The notes: generated from the sequence alone by a model not told the origin. DNA of 64,000 bases from Candidatus Nitrosoglobus terrae (GCF_002356115.1 NZ_AP014836.1:1437001-1501000), one strand, 5' to 3'; shown: positions 10,024 to 19,543, counted from the first letter of the stretch. Program-made: numbers and translations.

Positions 10024-10401
10024 TTAATCCTTCTTGCTTTTCACTAATTCCGCTAAGACTGCAAACGGATTATGGGTAGCCCCGTGATCTTCCTCACTGA
10101 CAGAGGTAATCCCTTCTCCAGTCATAAATCGAGCATGCTCGTTATCATGACAATATAAACAAAGCAATTCCCAATTACTTCCATCAGCTGGGTTATTATC
10201 ATGGTTATGATCCCGATGGTGAACTGTTAACTCATGCACGGTTGCTTGGGTAAATTCCCGAGTACAGCGCCCACAAACCCAAGGATACATCCGAAGTGCT
10301 TTGTCCCGATAGCCTTGCTCGCGCTTTGCTCGGTTTTTTTGGGCTTCAGCTACAATATTATCCAGCTTATTAGCGCTAGATCGTGGTTTTTTAGTTATCA
10401 T
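10024..10401 (-). CDS. yajD: YajD-family HNH endonuclease-like protein
   Basis: This 125-residue protein closely resembles E. coli YajD. It has a CGRC zinc knuckle (YPWVCGRCTREF), then TVHHRDHNHDNNP and NWELLCLYCHDNEH, which supply the HNH catalytic and metal-binding residues. YajD proteins are a conserved single-copy family found outside restriction systems, so a housekeeping DNA-processing role is more likely than defence. The substrate is unknown. It converges with the permease gene (11-base gap). Confidence 0.85.
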   Translation of the reverse strand: MITKKPRSSANKLDNIVAEAQKNRAKREQGYRDKALRMYPWVCGRCTREFTQATVHELTVHHRDHNHDNNPADGSNWELLCLYCHDNEHARFMTGEGITSVSEEDHGATHNPFAVLAELVKSKKD

Positions 10402-10482
10402 TTTTCAGCCAAAACTTCAGTAACTATTTGTTATTAATAAAATAATACCCTCTTAGATCCAATATCATAGAAACCCGTCATT

Positions 10483-10716
10483 CTAAATATAAAAATTCCC
10501 ATCATCTACTTCTCGCTCAAATTCTAAGGACTCTATCTGCCCTAAGGCAAAACCAACGAGATCCCCCTCTGGCGTACCCGTTGGTGCCGTAAAATGGCCG
10601 CAAAACTGCCAAATACCGTTAAATCCATCATTAACCAACTCAAATAAATCAAACTGTATACCTTTATTATTCAGATACTCAGTTTGGATATTACCTGCTC
10701 GATACTGTCCGTTCAT
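10483..10716 (-). CDS. Small conserved-looking hypothetical protein
   Basis: A 77-residue acidic ORF starting MNGQYRAGNIQTEYL. It lies 35 bases downstream of lpdA on the same strand and could be the last gene of an lpdA transcript. There are no membrane segments, signal peptide or known motif. It has several aromatic and Gly-Asn rich turns (FNGIWQFCGHF). The function is unknown. Confidence 0.55.
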   Translation of the reverse strand: MNGQYRAGNIQTEYLNNKGIQFDLFELVNDGFNGIWQFCGHFTAPTGTPEGDLVGFALGQIESLEFEREVDDGNFYI

Positions 10717-10751
10717 TTTTTTACCCCTATTTATTTTTTAGATAAATAATC

Positions 10752-12170
10752 CTATTTCCTAGCAGGACGATAAAGATGAGTACTTTGACCGAAAAAGACC
10801 TCCGCAGCCTCCATTACTGTCTCTGATAGCGTTGGATGGGGATGAATACTCAGCTTAATATCTGAAACCACTGCTGCCATCTCTATCGCAAGTACCAGCT
10901 CGGCAATCAGCTCTCCAGCTCCAGCTCCGACAATTCCAGCTCCAAGCACCCGCTCTGTCTGTGAATCAATAATAAGCTTCGTTACCCCATCAGCACGATG
11001 TAAAGTCATCGCTCGGCCAGAAGCCGCCCAAGGAAAGCGGATCACCTGAATATCTTGTCCTTGCTGTTTAGCTTCCGTTTCAGTGAGTCCACACCAAGCG
11101 ATCTCCGGATCAGTAAATATGACCGCCGGAATAGCTTGAGGCTCAAAGAAAACCCGGCGCCCAGCAATCACCTCAGCCGCAACCCGGCCTTCATGACTCG
11201 CTTTATGCGCTAACATAGGCGCTCCAGCGACATCACCGATAGCAAAAATTGCTGGATCTGTAGTTCTCCGTTGATGATCAACTTGGATAAAACCCCGCTC
11301 ATTGACAGATATCTGAGTATGTTCAATTCCATGAATAGCTGAATTAGGTTTACGTCCTATTGCAATTAATACTTTTTCAAATAGCGCCTCTTTTTCCTCC
11401 GCTCCCTCCAAACGCACTCGGATACCATTAGCTTCCTCCTTAAGGTCAACCACTTTAGTATTCAACAATAACTGATGTAAAATCCTTTCTATCCGTTTGG
11501 AAAGCACTGAAACTAAATCCCGATCTACACCAGGGAGTAAACCTTCACTCATCTCCACTACAGTCACTTGAGATCCTAAGCTCGCGTAGACAGTGGCCAT
11601 CTCCAAACCAATATAACCACCACCGATAACCAGTAAGCTTTTAGGGATATCTTGTATTTCCAAAGCTGAAGTTGAATCCAATAAACGTGGACTATCTAGA
11701 GAAATGTTAGGCAATACAGCTGGATAGGAACCTGTTGCTAAGATAGCGTTTTGAAACTTTAACTGGATTTCACCACCCTGTTTTTTAAGCTGCAAGGTTC
11801 TAGAGTCAATAAATCCTGCTTGCCCTTGAATATAGGAAATTTTTCGCTGCCGAGATAACTGACCTAGTCCGCCTGTAAGCTTACCTATCACCTGGTCTTT
11901 CCACGCTCTAACCTTACTTAGATCTATTCTTGGATTGGAAAAACTGACCCCCCAAGCATCAGCTTCCCTCGCTTCATTGATGACTTTTGCTACGTGTAAC
12001 AAAGCCTTTGATGGAATACAACCTCGATAAAGACAAACACCACCAGGGTTAGGTTCTAAGTCAATCAAAGTAACTTCTAGACCCAGATCGGCCGCTAGAA
12101 AGGCGGCAGCATACCCTCCTGGCCCTCCGCCAATAACGGCTAACTGCGTTGATTCCATATCTCCAACCAT
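10752..12170 (-). CDS. lpdA: Dihydrolipoyl dehydrogenase (E3)
   Basis: This 472-residue flavoprotein reoxidises dihydrolipoamide with NAD+ in 2-oxoacid dehydrogenase and glycine-cleavage complexes. It shows the N-terminal FAD fingerprint GGGPGGY, the redox disulfide GGVCLYRGC (Cys46, Cys51), the NAD-binding GGGYIGLE, AIGDVAG, and the C-terminal His-Glu catalytic pair in IHPHPTLSE. The start at 12170 has AGAGGG seven bases upstream. E1 and E2 genes are not adjacent, so the partner complex cannot be named. The gene is divergent from gnd. Confidence 0.95.
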   Translation of the reverse strand: MVGDMESTQLAVIGGGPGGYAAAFLAADLGLEVTLIDLEPNPGGVCLYRGCIPSKALLHVAKVINEAREADAWGVSFSNPRIDLSKVRAWKDQVIGKLTGGLGQLSRQRKISYIQGQAGFIDSRTLQLKKQGGEIQLKFQNAILATGSYPAVLPNISLDSPRLLDSTSALEIQDIPKSLLVIGGGYIGLEMATVYASLGSQVTVVEMSEGLLPGVDRDLVSVLSKRIERILHQLLLNTKVVDLKEEANGIRVRLEGAEEKEALFEKVLIAIGRKPNSAIHGIEHTQISVNERGFIQVDHQRRTTDPAIFAIGDVAGAPMLAHKASHEGRVAAEVIAGRRVFFEPQAIPAVIFTDPEIAWCGLTETEAKQQGQDIQVIRFPWAASGRAMTLHRADGVTKLIIDSQTERVLGAGIVGAGAGELIAELVLAIEMAAVVSDIKLSIHPHPTLSETVMEAAEVFFGQSTHLYRPARK

Positions 12171-12474
12171 GCTTATTCCCTCTTACCCATACCTGTTATA
12201 TCCTGAATGATGAGGTTTTACGGCGCATTAAATAAAAGCTTACGGTTATTCTAGGATTTAAGCAACAATGCTCATAAAACAAAGGTTTTCCATACATGAA
12301 GTCTTATTACCTACCCACAAACCCGTATTTTCTCGTTAGTTTTACTATACTAAAAGCCAACACCTGCAAATTAATTTTCAAGATTCCCTTGACTAAACTT
12401 TAAATTTATCCTTGACTAACCATCATGTGAAATACTTTTTTAATAGCCTACTATAATTAACGTTAGGGGAAACT
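12171..12474. promoter_or_regulatory. Divergent lpdA / gnd-zwf promoter region
   Basis: This 304-base spacer separates divergent genes. On the plus strand there are two TTGACT boxes about 24 bases apart (12389-12394 and 12412-12417) and a TATAAT at 12452-12457. The spacing of the nearest TTGACT to TATAAT is far from 17, so a precise promoter is not assigned. AGGGGA just before the gnd ATG is a strong ribosome-binding site. Confidence 0.4.
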
Positions 12475-13926
12475 ATGACCGATCCAAAAAAACAAACACT
12501 AGCGGACATTGGTATTATCGGCCTTGGCGTTATGGGTGCTAATTTAGGCCTCAATATTGCCGAACATGGATTTACAGTCATTGGCTATGATCGTGATGCT
12601 ACTAAAGGAAATCTTTTAACTAGCGCAGCAGAGGAGCAACTCTCAGATCCTGAACGGGTTAGAGCCTACAGCGATCTAGCTCAATTTATGGCAGCCTTAC
12701 GTCGGCCACGGGCTATTATCACCTTGGTTCCTGCTGGTGCCCCAGTAGATGCGGTGATCGACGCTCTTTCTCCTTATCTTGAACAAGGTGATGTCCTAAT
12801 TGATGGCGGGAACTCCTATTTTCATGATACTGATCGCCGAATTGAAGCACTGGCAAGAAAAAATATCCATTTTATGGGAATGGGGGTTTCTGGTGGTGAG
12901 AGCGGCGCTCGACACGGGCCGAGTTTAATGCCCGGGGGTGATACTGAAGCTTGGAAACGCCTTCAGCCTTTATTAGAAGCCGCTGCAGCTAAGGTAAAAG
13001 ACGAACCCTGTGTGGGCTGGCTTGGGAAAAAATCCGCAGGCCACTACGTAAAAATGGTTCACAACGGCATTGAATACGGGTTAATGCAGCTTATTACAGA
13101 AAGCTACGATCTCATGTATCGTGGTTTGGGCTTTAGTCCAGAGAAAATGCACCAAATTTACAAAGATTGGGCTGAAGGTCCCATGGGTGGGTTTCTGCTA
13201 GAAATCACTGCAGATATTATGATTCAAAAAGATCCTCTAGGGGACGGCTACCTATTGGGTAAAATCCTTGACACTGCCCACCAAAAAGGTACAGGATTAT
13301 GGACTTCCCAAGAAAGCCTGATCCTAGCCCCTACCCCTACCATTGATGTGGCCGTTACTCAGCGAGTACTTTCAGATGAAAAAGCCCAGCGCAAGCAGGC
13401 TAGCCAGCAATTAGAGGGCCCTCGAAACCCCATTTCCCTTGATAGAGAAACGCCTGATGCTTTCCTTACGCAATTAGGCAATGCACTCCATGGGGCGATG
13501 CTACTGACTTACGCACAAGGCATGCATTTATTACAAGTAGCTAGCCATCACTATAACTATGGGCTTAATTTAGAGACTGTCGCTACTATCTGGCGTGGAG
13601 GCTGTATTATTCGTTCTCAACTGCTACAAAATTTGCGTGATGCCTACCGAAGCAAGCCGAATCTAATCAACCCTATTCTTGATACTCATTATGGCACTGC
13701 TATTACCCATACTCACACTAGTCTTCGTAAGATAGTCTGCACTGCTGCCACTTGGGGGATTCCTGCCCCTGGATTCATGAGTGCGCTTGGCTACTATGAT
13801 ACTTACCGTAGCGCCCAGCTACCTGCCAATCTACTGCAGGCACAGCGGGACTATTTTGGTGCCCATACCTTTGAACGCACTGACCGAGAAGGGAGTTTTC
13901 ATATACATTGGGATTCAGCGGAGTAA
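12475..13926 (+). CDS. gnd: 6-phosphogluconate dehydrogenase, decarboxylating
   Basis: This 483-residue enzyme oxidises and decarboxylates 6-phosphogluconate to ribulose 5-phosphate. It has the N-terminal Rossmann fingerprint (GLGVMGANLG), the substrate-binding signature VSGGESGARHGPSLMPGG, and the catalytic helix GHYVKMVHNGIEYG. The long all-helical C-terminal domain is complete. Length and residues fit the classical NADP-linked dimeric enzyme. zwf follows after six bases, so the two oxidative pentose-phosphate enzymes form an operon in reverse pathway order. 6-Phosphogluconolactonase is absent from the neighbourhood. Confidence 0.95.
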   Translation: MTDPKKQTLADIGIIGLGVMGANLGLNIAEHGFTVIGYDRDATKGNLLTSAAEEQLSDPERVRAYSDLAQFMAALRRPRAIITLVPAGAPVDAVIDALSPYLEQGDVLIDGGNSYFHDTDRRIEALARKNIHFMGMGVSGGESGARHGPSLMPGGDTEAWKRLQPLLEAAAAKVKDEPCVGWLGKKSAGHYVKMVHNGIEYGLMQLITESYDLMYRGLGFSPEKMHQIYKDWAEGPMGGFLLEITADIMIQKDPLGDGYLLGKILDTAHQKGTGLWTSQESLILAPTPTIDVAVTQRVLSDEKAQRKQASQQLEGPRNPISLDRETPDAFLTQLGNALHGAMLLTYAQGMHLLQVASHHYNYGLNLETVATIWRGGCIIRSQLLQNLRDAYRSKPNLINPILDTHYGTAITHTHTSLRKIVCTAATWGIPAPGFMSALGYYDTYRSAQLPANLLQAQRDYFGAHTFERTDREGSFHIHWDSAE

Positions 13927-13932
13927 TTAGCC

Positions 13933-15450
13933 ATGGATCCTAATCAACAGCTACTACACCAGCCTACTGTTCTTGTTCTTTTTGGTGCTGGAGGTGATCT
14001 TTCTTGGCGGCTCATCGTCCCAGCAATATTTGATCTTTATGTCAACAAGCACTTACCCGAAAAATTTATGCTTATTGGCGTCGACCGCCAGGATTACAAG
14101 CAGCAATCCCTAGCTGATCACTATCGGGAAGCTATCAAACAATACTCCCGCTATGGCATCCCCAATGAGCAAACTTGGCAATCTTTTGTTCAATTGATTC
14201 ATTACTACCAAGGAGATATCACTGATCAAAACTATTATACCCAGCTAGCAGAAATACTAGCAGAACAGGATAGGGCTTGGGATCAGCTGGCTGAAAAAGT
14301 ATTTTATCTCGCCACCCCTCCCTTCTTGTTTGCCAGCATCGCTAAAGCCCTAGGCGTGGCAGGACTGGGTAAAGAGCGATCGGAAACCAGAATTATTTTA
14401 GAAAAACCTCTAGGCCGAGATTTAGTCACTTTTCACGAAATCAATGAGACCCTAAGTGCCCATTTCCACGAACAGCAAATCTATCGGATTGACCATTTCC
14501 TTGGTAAAGAGACTGTGCAAAATATCCTTGCGCTACGCTTTGCCAACCCCATTTTTGAGCCTATCTGGAACCAAGGCTACATTGACAGCATCGTTATTAC
14601 TGTAGCTGAAACCCTAGGGGTAGAACATCGCGCTAGCTACTATGAGCGGGCTGGAACGCTGCGGGATATGGTACAAAATCACTTACTTCAGCTATTATTT
14701 TTAGTGGCTATGGAGCCACCTGTTACCTTTGATGCTGATGATGTACGCAATCGTAAAATGGACGTCATGCACGCCTTGCGGCCTATTCTGGAAAATGAAG
14801 TACAACGCTATGCTGCTCGAGGTCAATACGGACCAGGATGGGTTGAAGGAATTAAAGTACTTGGCTATCGTGAAGAGGAAGGAGTTTCTCCTGATTCCAA
14901 TATCGAAACCTATTGTGCCCTAGAGCTACACGTAGATAATTGGCGCTGGCAAGGCGTACCCTTCTATCTACGTACGGGTAAACGCATGCCGATGAAAGTC
15001 TCAGAGATTTCTATTCGATTCCGAGATGTTCCCCATCAGGCTTTTCCAGCTTCAGCTGGGCTTAATGCCCAACCCGCCCGGCTGATTATCAGGTTGCAGC
15101 CCGAGGAAGGAATCGTCCTTAAGTTCCTAGCTAAACAGCCAGGCCAGCATTTAATCTTGCGTCCGGTAGAAATGCGTTTTAGCTATAAGGAGACTTTCAG
15201 CCTTCCCTCGCCTACTGCCTATGAAACCTTACTTTGGGATATTATGCGAGGCGATGCAACCTTATTCACTCGGGCTGACCAGTTAGAGGCCGCTTGGCGT
15301 TTATTAATGCCGGTACTAGATGTTTGGGAATCCAACCCCGGTGTTAATTTCCCCAATTACAGCGCTGGGTCTTGGGGGCCAGATTCAGCTGGGATTTTAA
15401 TTACTCGTAGTGGCAGAAGCTGGCTTACTCCTACCCTACATGATAAATAG
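13933..15450 (+). CDS. zwf: Glucose-6-phosphate 1-dehydrogenase
   Basis: This 505-residue enzyme oxidises glucose 6-phosphate to 6-phosphogluconolactone. The nucleotide-binding loop reads LFGAGGDLSWR, a variant of the usual GA(S/T)GDL. The catalytic signature RIDHFLGKE is intact, as are the EKPLGRD and YLRTGKRMP blocks. It is translationally close to gnd, and the pair supplies NADPH and pentose phosphates. No opcA is nearby. Confidence 0.95.
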   Translation: MDPNQQLLHQPTVLVLFGAGGDLSWRLIVPAIFDLYVNKHLPEKFMLIGVDRQDYKQQSLADHYREAIKQYSRYGIPNEQTWQSFVQLIHYYQGDITDQNYYTQLAEILAEQDRAWDQLAEKVFYLATPPFLFASIAKALGVAGLGKERSETRIILEKPLGRDLVTFHEINETLSAHFHEQQIYRIDHFLGKETVQNILALRFANPIFEPIWNQGYIDSIVITVAETLGVEHRASYYERAGTLRDMVQNHLLQLLFLVAMEPPVTFDADDVRNRKMDVMHALRPILENEVQRYAARGQYGPGWVEGIKVLGYREEEGVSPDSNIETYCALELHVDNWRWQGVPFYLRTGKRMPMKVSEISIRFRDVPHQAFPASAGLNAQPARLIIRLQPEEGIVLKFLAKQPGQHLILRPVEMRFSYKETFSLPSPTAYETLLWDIMRGDATLFTRADQLEAAWRLLMPVLDVWESNPGVNFPNYSAGSWGPDSAGILITRSGRSWLTPTLHDK

Positions 15451-15474
15451 ATAATTATCTCTTTACCCCAAACT

Positions 15475-16758
15475 TCAGCTGAGGAATACCCGCATACTAT
15501 AAGGGGTTACCTGAGTTTTAGGAGTCTCTGCTGAGATTTGGGGTGTAATTTCCTTAATAGCTCCGACAGAAATCCCCATCACTTCTGCTAAATGAGCCAG
15601 TTCAAAATCATGAGCTTTTTCAGTATCCGTATTTATTAGCCCTACTGCGCAAGTAGATCCTTGTTCACCATGGCGTAATAGCCCTACTAATGGAGATTCT
15701 GGCCGCGTAAAACACCTTTGAGGACCCTCCTCGTTAAGTACTGGTGTCTCAGCTTTCATAGTATTAACCTGAGCAATAAAAGTACTTAAATCAAATAAAG
15801 ATGGTTCCCAATCTTCAGGTCTAGTTTTAACCACATGGAGCGGACGACGAAAACCATATTCATAACCAATAGGTATCATCACTCCCGTTGAAAAAAAAGC
15901 AGTAAATAAATACCACAAACGGGAGCGCTGCTCTTCGTTCCCTTCTTTAGCGGCTAAACGCTCTGTATCATGGCTTTCTGGAAAAGCAATCGAGGGAGCA
16001 ATATGCCGAAACTGTTCATACTGATCCAGCAACCAGCTTCCACGAAAATCCCACCATTTAGCGCTATTAAAAAAATAATCAAACCCTACTGAACGAAGCT
16101 GATCAATTTGATTCAAAGGAGCACCTAGAGTTTCAGCAAAAAAACGAATTTCCGGATTAATCTGCCGAGCAAATTCGATAAGCTCTGCCCACACGTCCCC
16201 TGGAATCTTATAGGCCGCATCACATCGAAACCCATGAAATCCCAGCTGGATATAATGTGCTAAGAGTTTTTTCCAATAGCTCAAAAGATTCTCTCGTTCC
16301 GGGTTTGATTGATAATTAATTTCAGCTAAATCCCCCCAAACCGTTATTTTATTTGAATCACTTGGATCCACTACAAAAGGAGAACGTACTGAGCCATCTG
16401 TTTCATGGTAATACCATTGAGGGTGCTGAGAAACCAGTGGCGAATCCTTGGCTGTATGATTGATAACTAAATCCATCATTACAGATAAATTCTGCTGCTC
16501 AGATTTTTGAACAAACTCCTGTAGTAATTTATCTGGCCTCTCCCGATTATTTCCCTGAAATAAAGGACGTAGTTGATAATAATCTTTAATTGAATACAAA
16601 CTCCCTGAAAATCCAGACGCTTGAATAGGGTTTAGATATATCCAATTAAACTTCATGGCAGCAATCTTAGGAAGGCATTTTTCCCAGTCTGCCACTGAGC
16701 CTACTAATAAAGGAAACAGATTATAGATACGTGGGCCTAGGGATATTTTTTTATTCAT
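15475..16758 (-). CDS. GH13 alpha-amylase-family glycosidase or glucanotransferase
   Basis: A 427-residue (beta/alpha)8 enzyme with the four GH13 regions: DLVINHT (I), GFRCDAAYK with nucleophile Asp (II), FFAETLG with acid/base Glu (III), and PESHDTERL with the stabilising Asp (IV). It has no signal peptide, so it should act in the cytoplasm on glucan or maltooligosaccharide. The ends are short, without CBM or starch-binding modules. I cannot separate hydrolysis from transglycosylation. Phosphoglucomutase (59882-61519) would connect to such glucan use. Confidence 0.75.
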   Translation of the reverse strand: MNKKISLGPRIYNLFPLLVGSVADWEKCLPKIAAMKFNWIYLNPIQASGFSGSLYSIKDYYQLRPLFQGNNRERPDKLLQEFVQKSEQQNLSVMMDLVINHTAKDSPLVSQHPQWYYHETDGSVRSPFVVDPSDSNKITVWGDLAEINYQSNPERENLLSYWKKLLAHYIQLGFHGFRCDAAYKIPGDVWAELIEFARQINPEIRFFAETLGAPLNQIDQLRSVGFDYFFNSAKWWDFRGSWLLDQYEQFRHIAPSIAFPESHDTERLAAKEGNEEQRSRLWYLFTAFFSTGVMIPIGYEYGFRRPLHVVKTRPEDWEPSLFDLSTFIAQVNTMKAETPVLNEEGPQRCFTRPESPLVGLLRHGEQGSTCAVGLINTDTEKAHDFELAHLAEVMGISVGAIKEITPQISAETPKTQVTPYSMRVFLS

Positions 16759-16851
16759 AGCCTTTTTTAGTAGTGTTTATAAAAAATTATATACCCCTCG
16801 CGAAGTAGATCCTCTGCAGCAAAATTTTAATAGCTATTAAATAAAGTAACT

Positions 16852-17166
16852 TTACTTTCGATGCTGTTCCCAAGCTTTTTGCCTCTCAGCGTAATCTTCA
16901 GCCTTTACCCAATATCCGCCTTTCTCCGGTACCCCTACATAGCGTATCTGCTGCGCCTGATCCACACAGTGGGCAGGTATCTGATCTCTAATTAACAAAT
17001 CCTTACCTTCCCAATAAGTTAAGGTAGCATTCAGGGTATCCGCATCGCAATGGCTATCTTTAAGCTTGATAGGTGTGGGGCTAGTAGAAATGAAGCTTCT
17101 CACCGCCACCCCCAAAACGATGATAGCGATAATACTACCAACTATTATAGAAAGCTTAATATTCAA
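16852..17166 (-). CDS. Small membrane-anchored hypothetical protein
   Basis: A 104-residue protein with one N-terminal transmembrane helix or uncleaved signal (IIVGSIIAIIVLGVAV) and an extracytoplasmic part holding two cysteines (SHC, AHC) that could form a disulfide. The C-terminus is basic and helical (YAERQKAWEQHRK). No family is recognised. It is a lone gene in the same direction as the GH13 gene, 93 bases upstream of it. Confidence 0.55.
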   Translation of the reverse strand: MNIKLSIIVGSIIAIIVLGVAVRSFISTSPTPIKLKDSHCDADTLNATLTYWEGKDLLIRDQIPAHCVDQAQQIRYVGVPEKGGYWVKAEDYAERQKAWEQHRK

Positions 17167-17427
17167 ATTATCCTCAGTCCAATTAGTTAACTTCGCTTAT
17201 AACATCGATAATTTAGCATCTAACTTAAGTTTAGGTCTATTTTACGATATTTTCATCCCCTCTTCATCAAATCTAGGCTTTGGCTCACTTTAATTTTTTT
17301 ATTTTTAAAGGATATTTAAAAGAGTAACTGTTTATCTACAAACACAAGAAACATTTTTTATGGCATCTGGATATGCTTCAGCTACCAAATAGTGCTTGCT
17401 CATGTGTGTTTGAATTACATCAAGGTT
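17167..17427. other. Spacer before the TnpB remnant
   Basis: This AT-rich stretch of about 260 bases holds the upstream region of the 104-residue ORF and possibly the decayed left part of the IS element. I see no intact ORF, RNA gene or clear inverted repeat in it. Confidence 0.4.
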
Positions 17428-17689
17428 ATGAAAGCCTACAAACAGCGATTTTACCCCGTCCTTCTTACCCAATATCGGCAGCTAGTCAAGGAATTCAGTA
17501 CTCACCATTACGTCTGGAATTGAGCCTTACCTACTCGTAGGGATACTTACAAAGAGCATATAGAGAAGCTTAATTATAAGGCCGATCTATCAACCTTTTG
17601 AAGAAGGTTTCAGATAGATAGGGTAAAAGTGATCTATCAACTATAAAAAAGATTTAAGAAAAACCATTACTCGCTTTTTCGATGACAAC
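17428..17689 (+). pseudogene. Degraded TnpB (IS200/IS605 OrfB) N-terminal remnant
   Basis: From the ATG at 17428 the frame reads MKAYKQRFYP...HHYVWN and then meets a TGA at 17521. Read-through continues ALPTRRDTYKEHIEKLNYK and another stop at 17599. In shifted frames it goes on with LLKKVSDR and DLRKTITRFFDDN up to the end of the KaiC-like gene. This is the usual N-terminal pattern of TnpB proteins (MKAYKFRLYP..., VWNWAL, LNY, and a segment ending AFKNFF). Several stops and shifts show it is dead. The RuvC part is gone and no TnpA or clear element ends are seen. Confidence 0.8.
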
Positions 17690-19114
17690 CTAAAAACTGA
17701 GTGTCCCCTGTTTTACTACGGAATCCCCAATTGATAAAGTCGTTGGACCAATTTCATAAATATATATTCGGGTATCAAATGGGCTGAGCCTTTTTTTCAA
17801 TACCCCTAATGATTTTTTAAGCTCCCCCTCAATTTCTACATAGCGCAGAAATATCACATTATCTGATAGATAACTAATACCGCTTTCAGAAATTCTAAAT
17901 TGCTCAGATAGAGACTCAATCTCATTAATTAATATAACAGATAGCCCTCGGCGTGATAGATTTTTGACAAAAGCATGTAAGGCTATCTTAGCCTTTTCGT
18001 TTCGATTAAGAGTAAGCTCAAGGCCAGCAACACTGTCAAGTATGATCAGTTCTACGCCTTCCTCCTCCACTTTCTGGTTAACCCACATAGCAAACTCGTC
18101 GGCAAGACAGTGAGAAGGTTCAATCTGCTCGATACTCACTCGGCCATTGTTAAAAGGTTCTTTCAAATTTATTTTTAAGGAACTAGCACGATGTAACAAT
18201 GAGCTGATCTCCTCCTCAAATAAATAAATGACCACTTTTCGTCCATGGGCTACTGCTCGAGCAGCAAAGAGTGAAGCAAGCGTAGATTTACCCACCCCAG
18301 AGGGTCCCGTAATCAATGAAATTGTTCCCGCTTCAAGACCGCCATAAAGCATCTTATCTAGTTTTTCAACTCCGGTACTCCAACGCCAACGCTCTTCCTC
18401 AGCAAGATTAGCTTTAGGGGGTAAAAGGCGAGGAAAAACCTCTAAGCCATGGCTATCAATACGCATTTGATGTGCGCCATGTAAAAAATCAGAGCCGCGA
18501 AATTTTGATACCTGCAAGAAAGCACCTGCTGTTCCAGTATCTAATATAATCACCCCATCAGTGAGGGACTGAAGATCCTCATCTGGAATCTCAGTACTGA
18601 TCTCTGAGGTAAGTAGCACAGTTATATTTTGCTTCCGAAAATAATAGAACAGGCATAAAACCAGCTTTCGATATTGGTAGATATCGGTTGCTAGAAACCG
18701 TAGCTGGGTTATAGAATCAATAAAGATCTGAACAGGGGCTAACCGCTTTACTGTCTCGATAATTTGCTTTAAAAGTGGATTTTGTTTTCCATTGCTCTCA
18801 GCGAAGAAAGCATTGCTATCTTGTTGGTGAGTAAAAAAATATTTATCAAGCGTTAAATTCAAAAATTGAATATTGGATACATCGATACCCATCAATTCGG
18901 CATTGTGCTTAAGCTGATCTTCGGACTCTTGAAAACCAATAAAAAGCGTACGCTCCTGTTTGCCCACAGCGGAAAGAAAATGTAAGCCTAGCGTTGTTTT
19001 TCCCTGACCTGAACCACCGCGCACCAAATAAACGGACTGCTGAATAAAACCACCAAGGAGAATACGATCCAGCCCTAAAACCCCAGTAGAGATTCGTTTA
19101 GCAGTATCATTCAT
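17690..19114 (-). CDS. KaiC-like protein with two RecA-type ATPase domains
   Basis: The 474-residue protein carries two tandem KaiC/RadA-type domains. Walker A motifs are GGSGQGKTT (33-41) and GPSGVGKST (about 266-274), each followed by a Walker B-like stretch (VQIFIDSI, VELIILDSV). The KaiC-type FRGSDFLHGAHQMRI follows domain 1. The CI catalytic Glu pair reads QE (GFQES); the CII pair is EE (FEEE). Where KaiC has the phosphosites Ser431-Thr432, this protein reads ISYLSD, so Ser is kept and Thr becomes Tyr. There is no kaiA or kaiB nearby. A signalling or timing ATPase of the KaiC-like group is likely. It shares an operon with the DUF3293 gene. Confidence 0.8.
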   Translation of the reverse strand: MNDTAKRISTGVLGLDRILLGGFIQQSVYLVRGGSGQGKTTLGLHFLSAVGKQERTLFIGFQESEDQLKHNAELMGIDVSNIQFLNLTLDKYFFTHQQDSNAFFAESNGKQNPLLKQIIETVKRLAPVQIFIDSITQLRFLATDIYQYRKLVLCLFYYFRKQNITVLLTSEISTEIPDEDLQSLTDGVIILDTGTAGAFLQVSKFRGSDFLHGAHQMRIDSHGLEVFPRLLPPKANLAEEERWRWSTGVEKLDKMLYGGLEAGTISLITGPSGVGKSTLASLFAARAVAHGRKVVIYLFEEEISSLLHRASSLKINLKEPFNNGRVSIEQIEPSHCLADEFAMWVNQKVEEEGVELIILDSVAGLELTLNRNEKAKIALHAFVKNLSRRGLSVILINEIESLSEQFRISESGISYLSDNVIFLRYVEIEGELKKSLGVLKKRLSPFDTRIYIYEIGPTTLSIGDSVVKQGTLSF

Positions 19115-19132
19115 CTTTTTCTCCTTATTTTT

Positions 19133-19543
19133 TTAAATTTTTCCTAAATGCACCCGTGAGCGGAAACAGCCTACAGGTATTTGCGTCCGTCGATGATCAC
19201 AAAAACTAACGTGTAATATATCGCCCACTACATAATAAATAGCCTCTTGGTAAAATTCTTGCCCCAGATTACAAGCAGTATCAAAACTTAGAGCCACTGC
19301 CCAACCCGGCTCCGAGTGGCCAGTCACCGGTGAGTAACCGATCAAGCGCTGCAGCCAAGCTTTTTGCTGCTTTAACTTTACGGCTAACTTCCTATCTGCT
19401 GCTTCATTCTTTGCGCTACTCCATACTTCTCCAGTAGTGGCATAAGCAGTAATAATCGCAAAAGCACGGGGCCAATCTTCCCAAGAAAGCAGGCGCCGAA
19501 AATGAGTTTCAAAATAGACAGGGTTTATTGAAATCATGGGCAT
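19133..19543 (-). CDS. DUF3293-family protein
   Basis: This 136-residue protein matches the DUF3293 pattern: an FAIITAY start of the domain, a central ENxxxxRKL-type helix (KNEAADRKLAVKL), SEPGWAV, and a C-terminal beta stretch. The role of the family is unknown. It lies 18 bases upstream of the KaiC-like gene on the same strand, so the two are probably co-transcribed. A functional link is only suggested by that order. Confidence 0.7.
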   Translation of the reverse strand: MPMISINPVYFETHFRRLLSWEDWPRAFAIITAYATTGEVWSSAKNEAADRKLAVKLKQQKAWLQRLIGYSPVTGHSEPGWAVALSFDTACNLGQEFYQEAIYYVVGDILHVSFCDHRRTQIPVGCFRSRVHLGKI

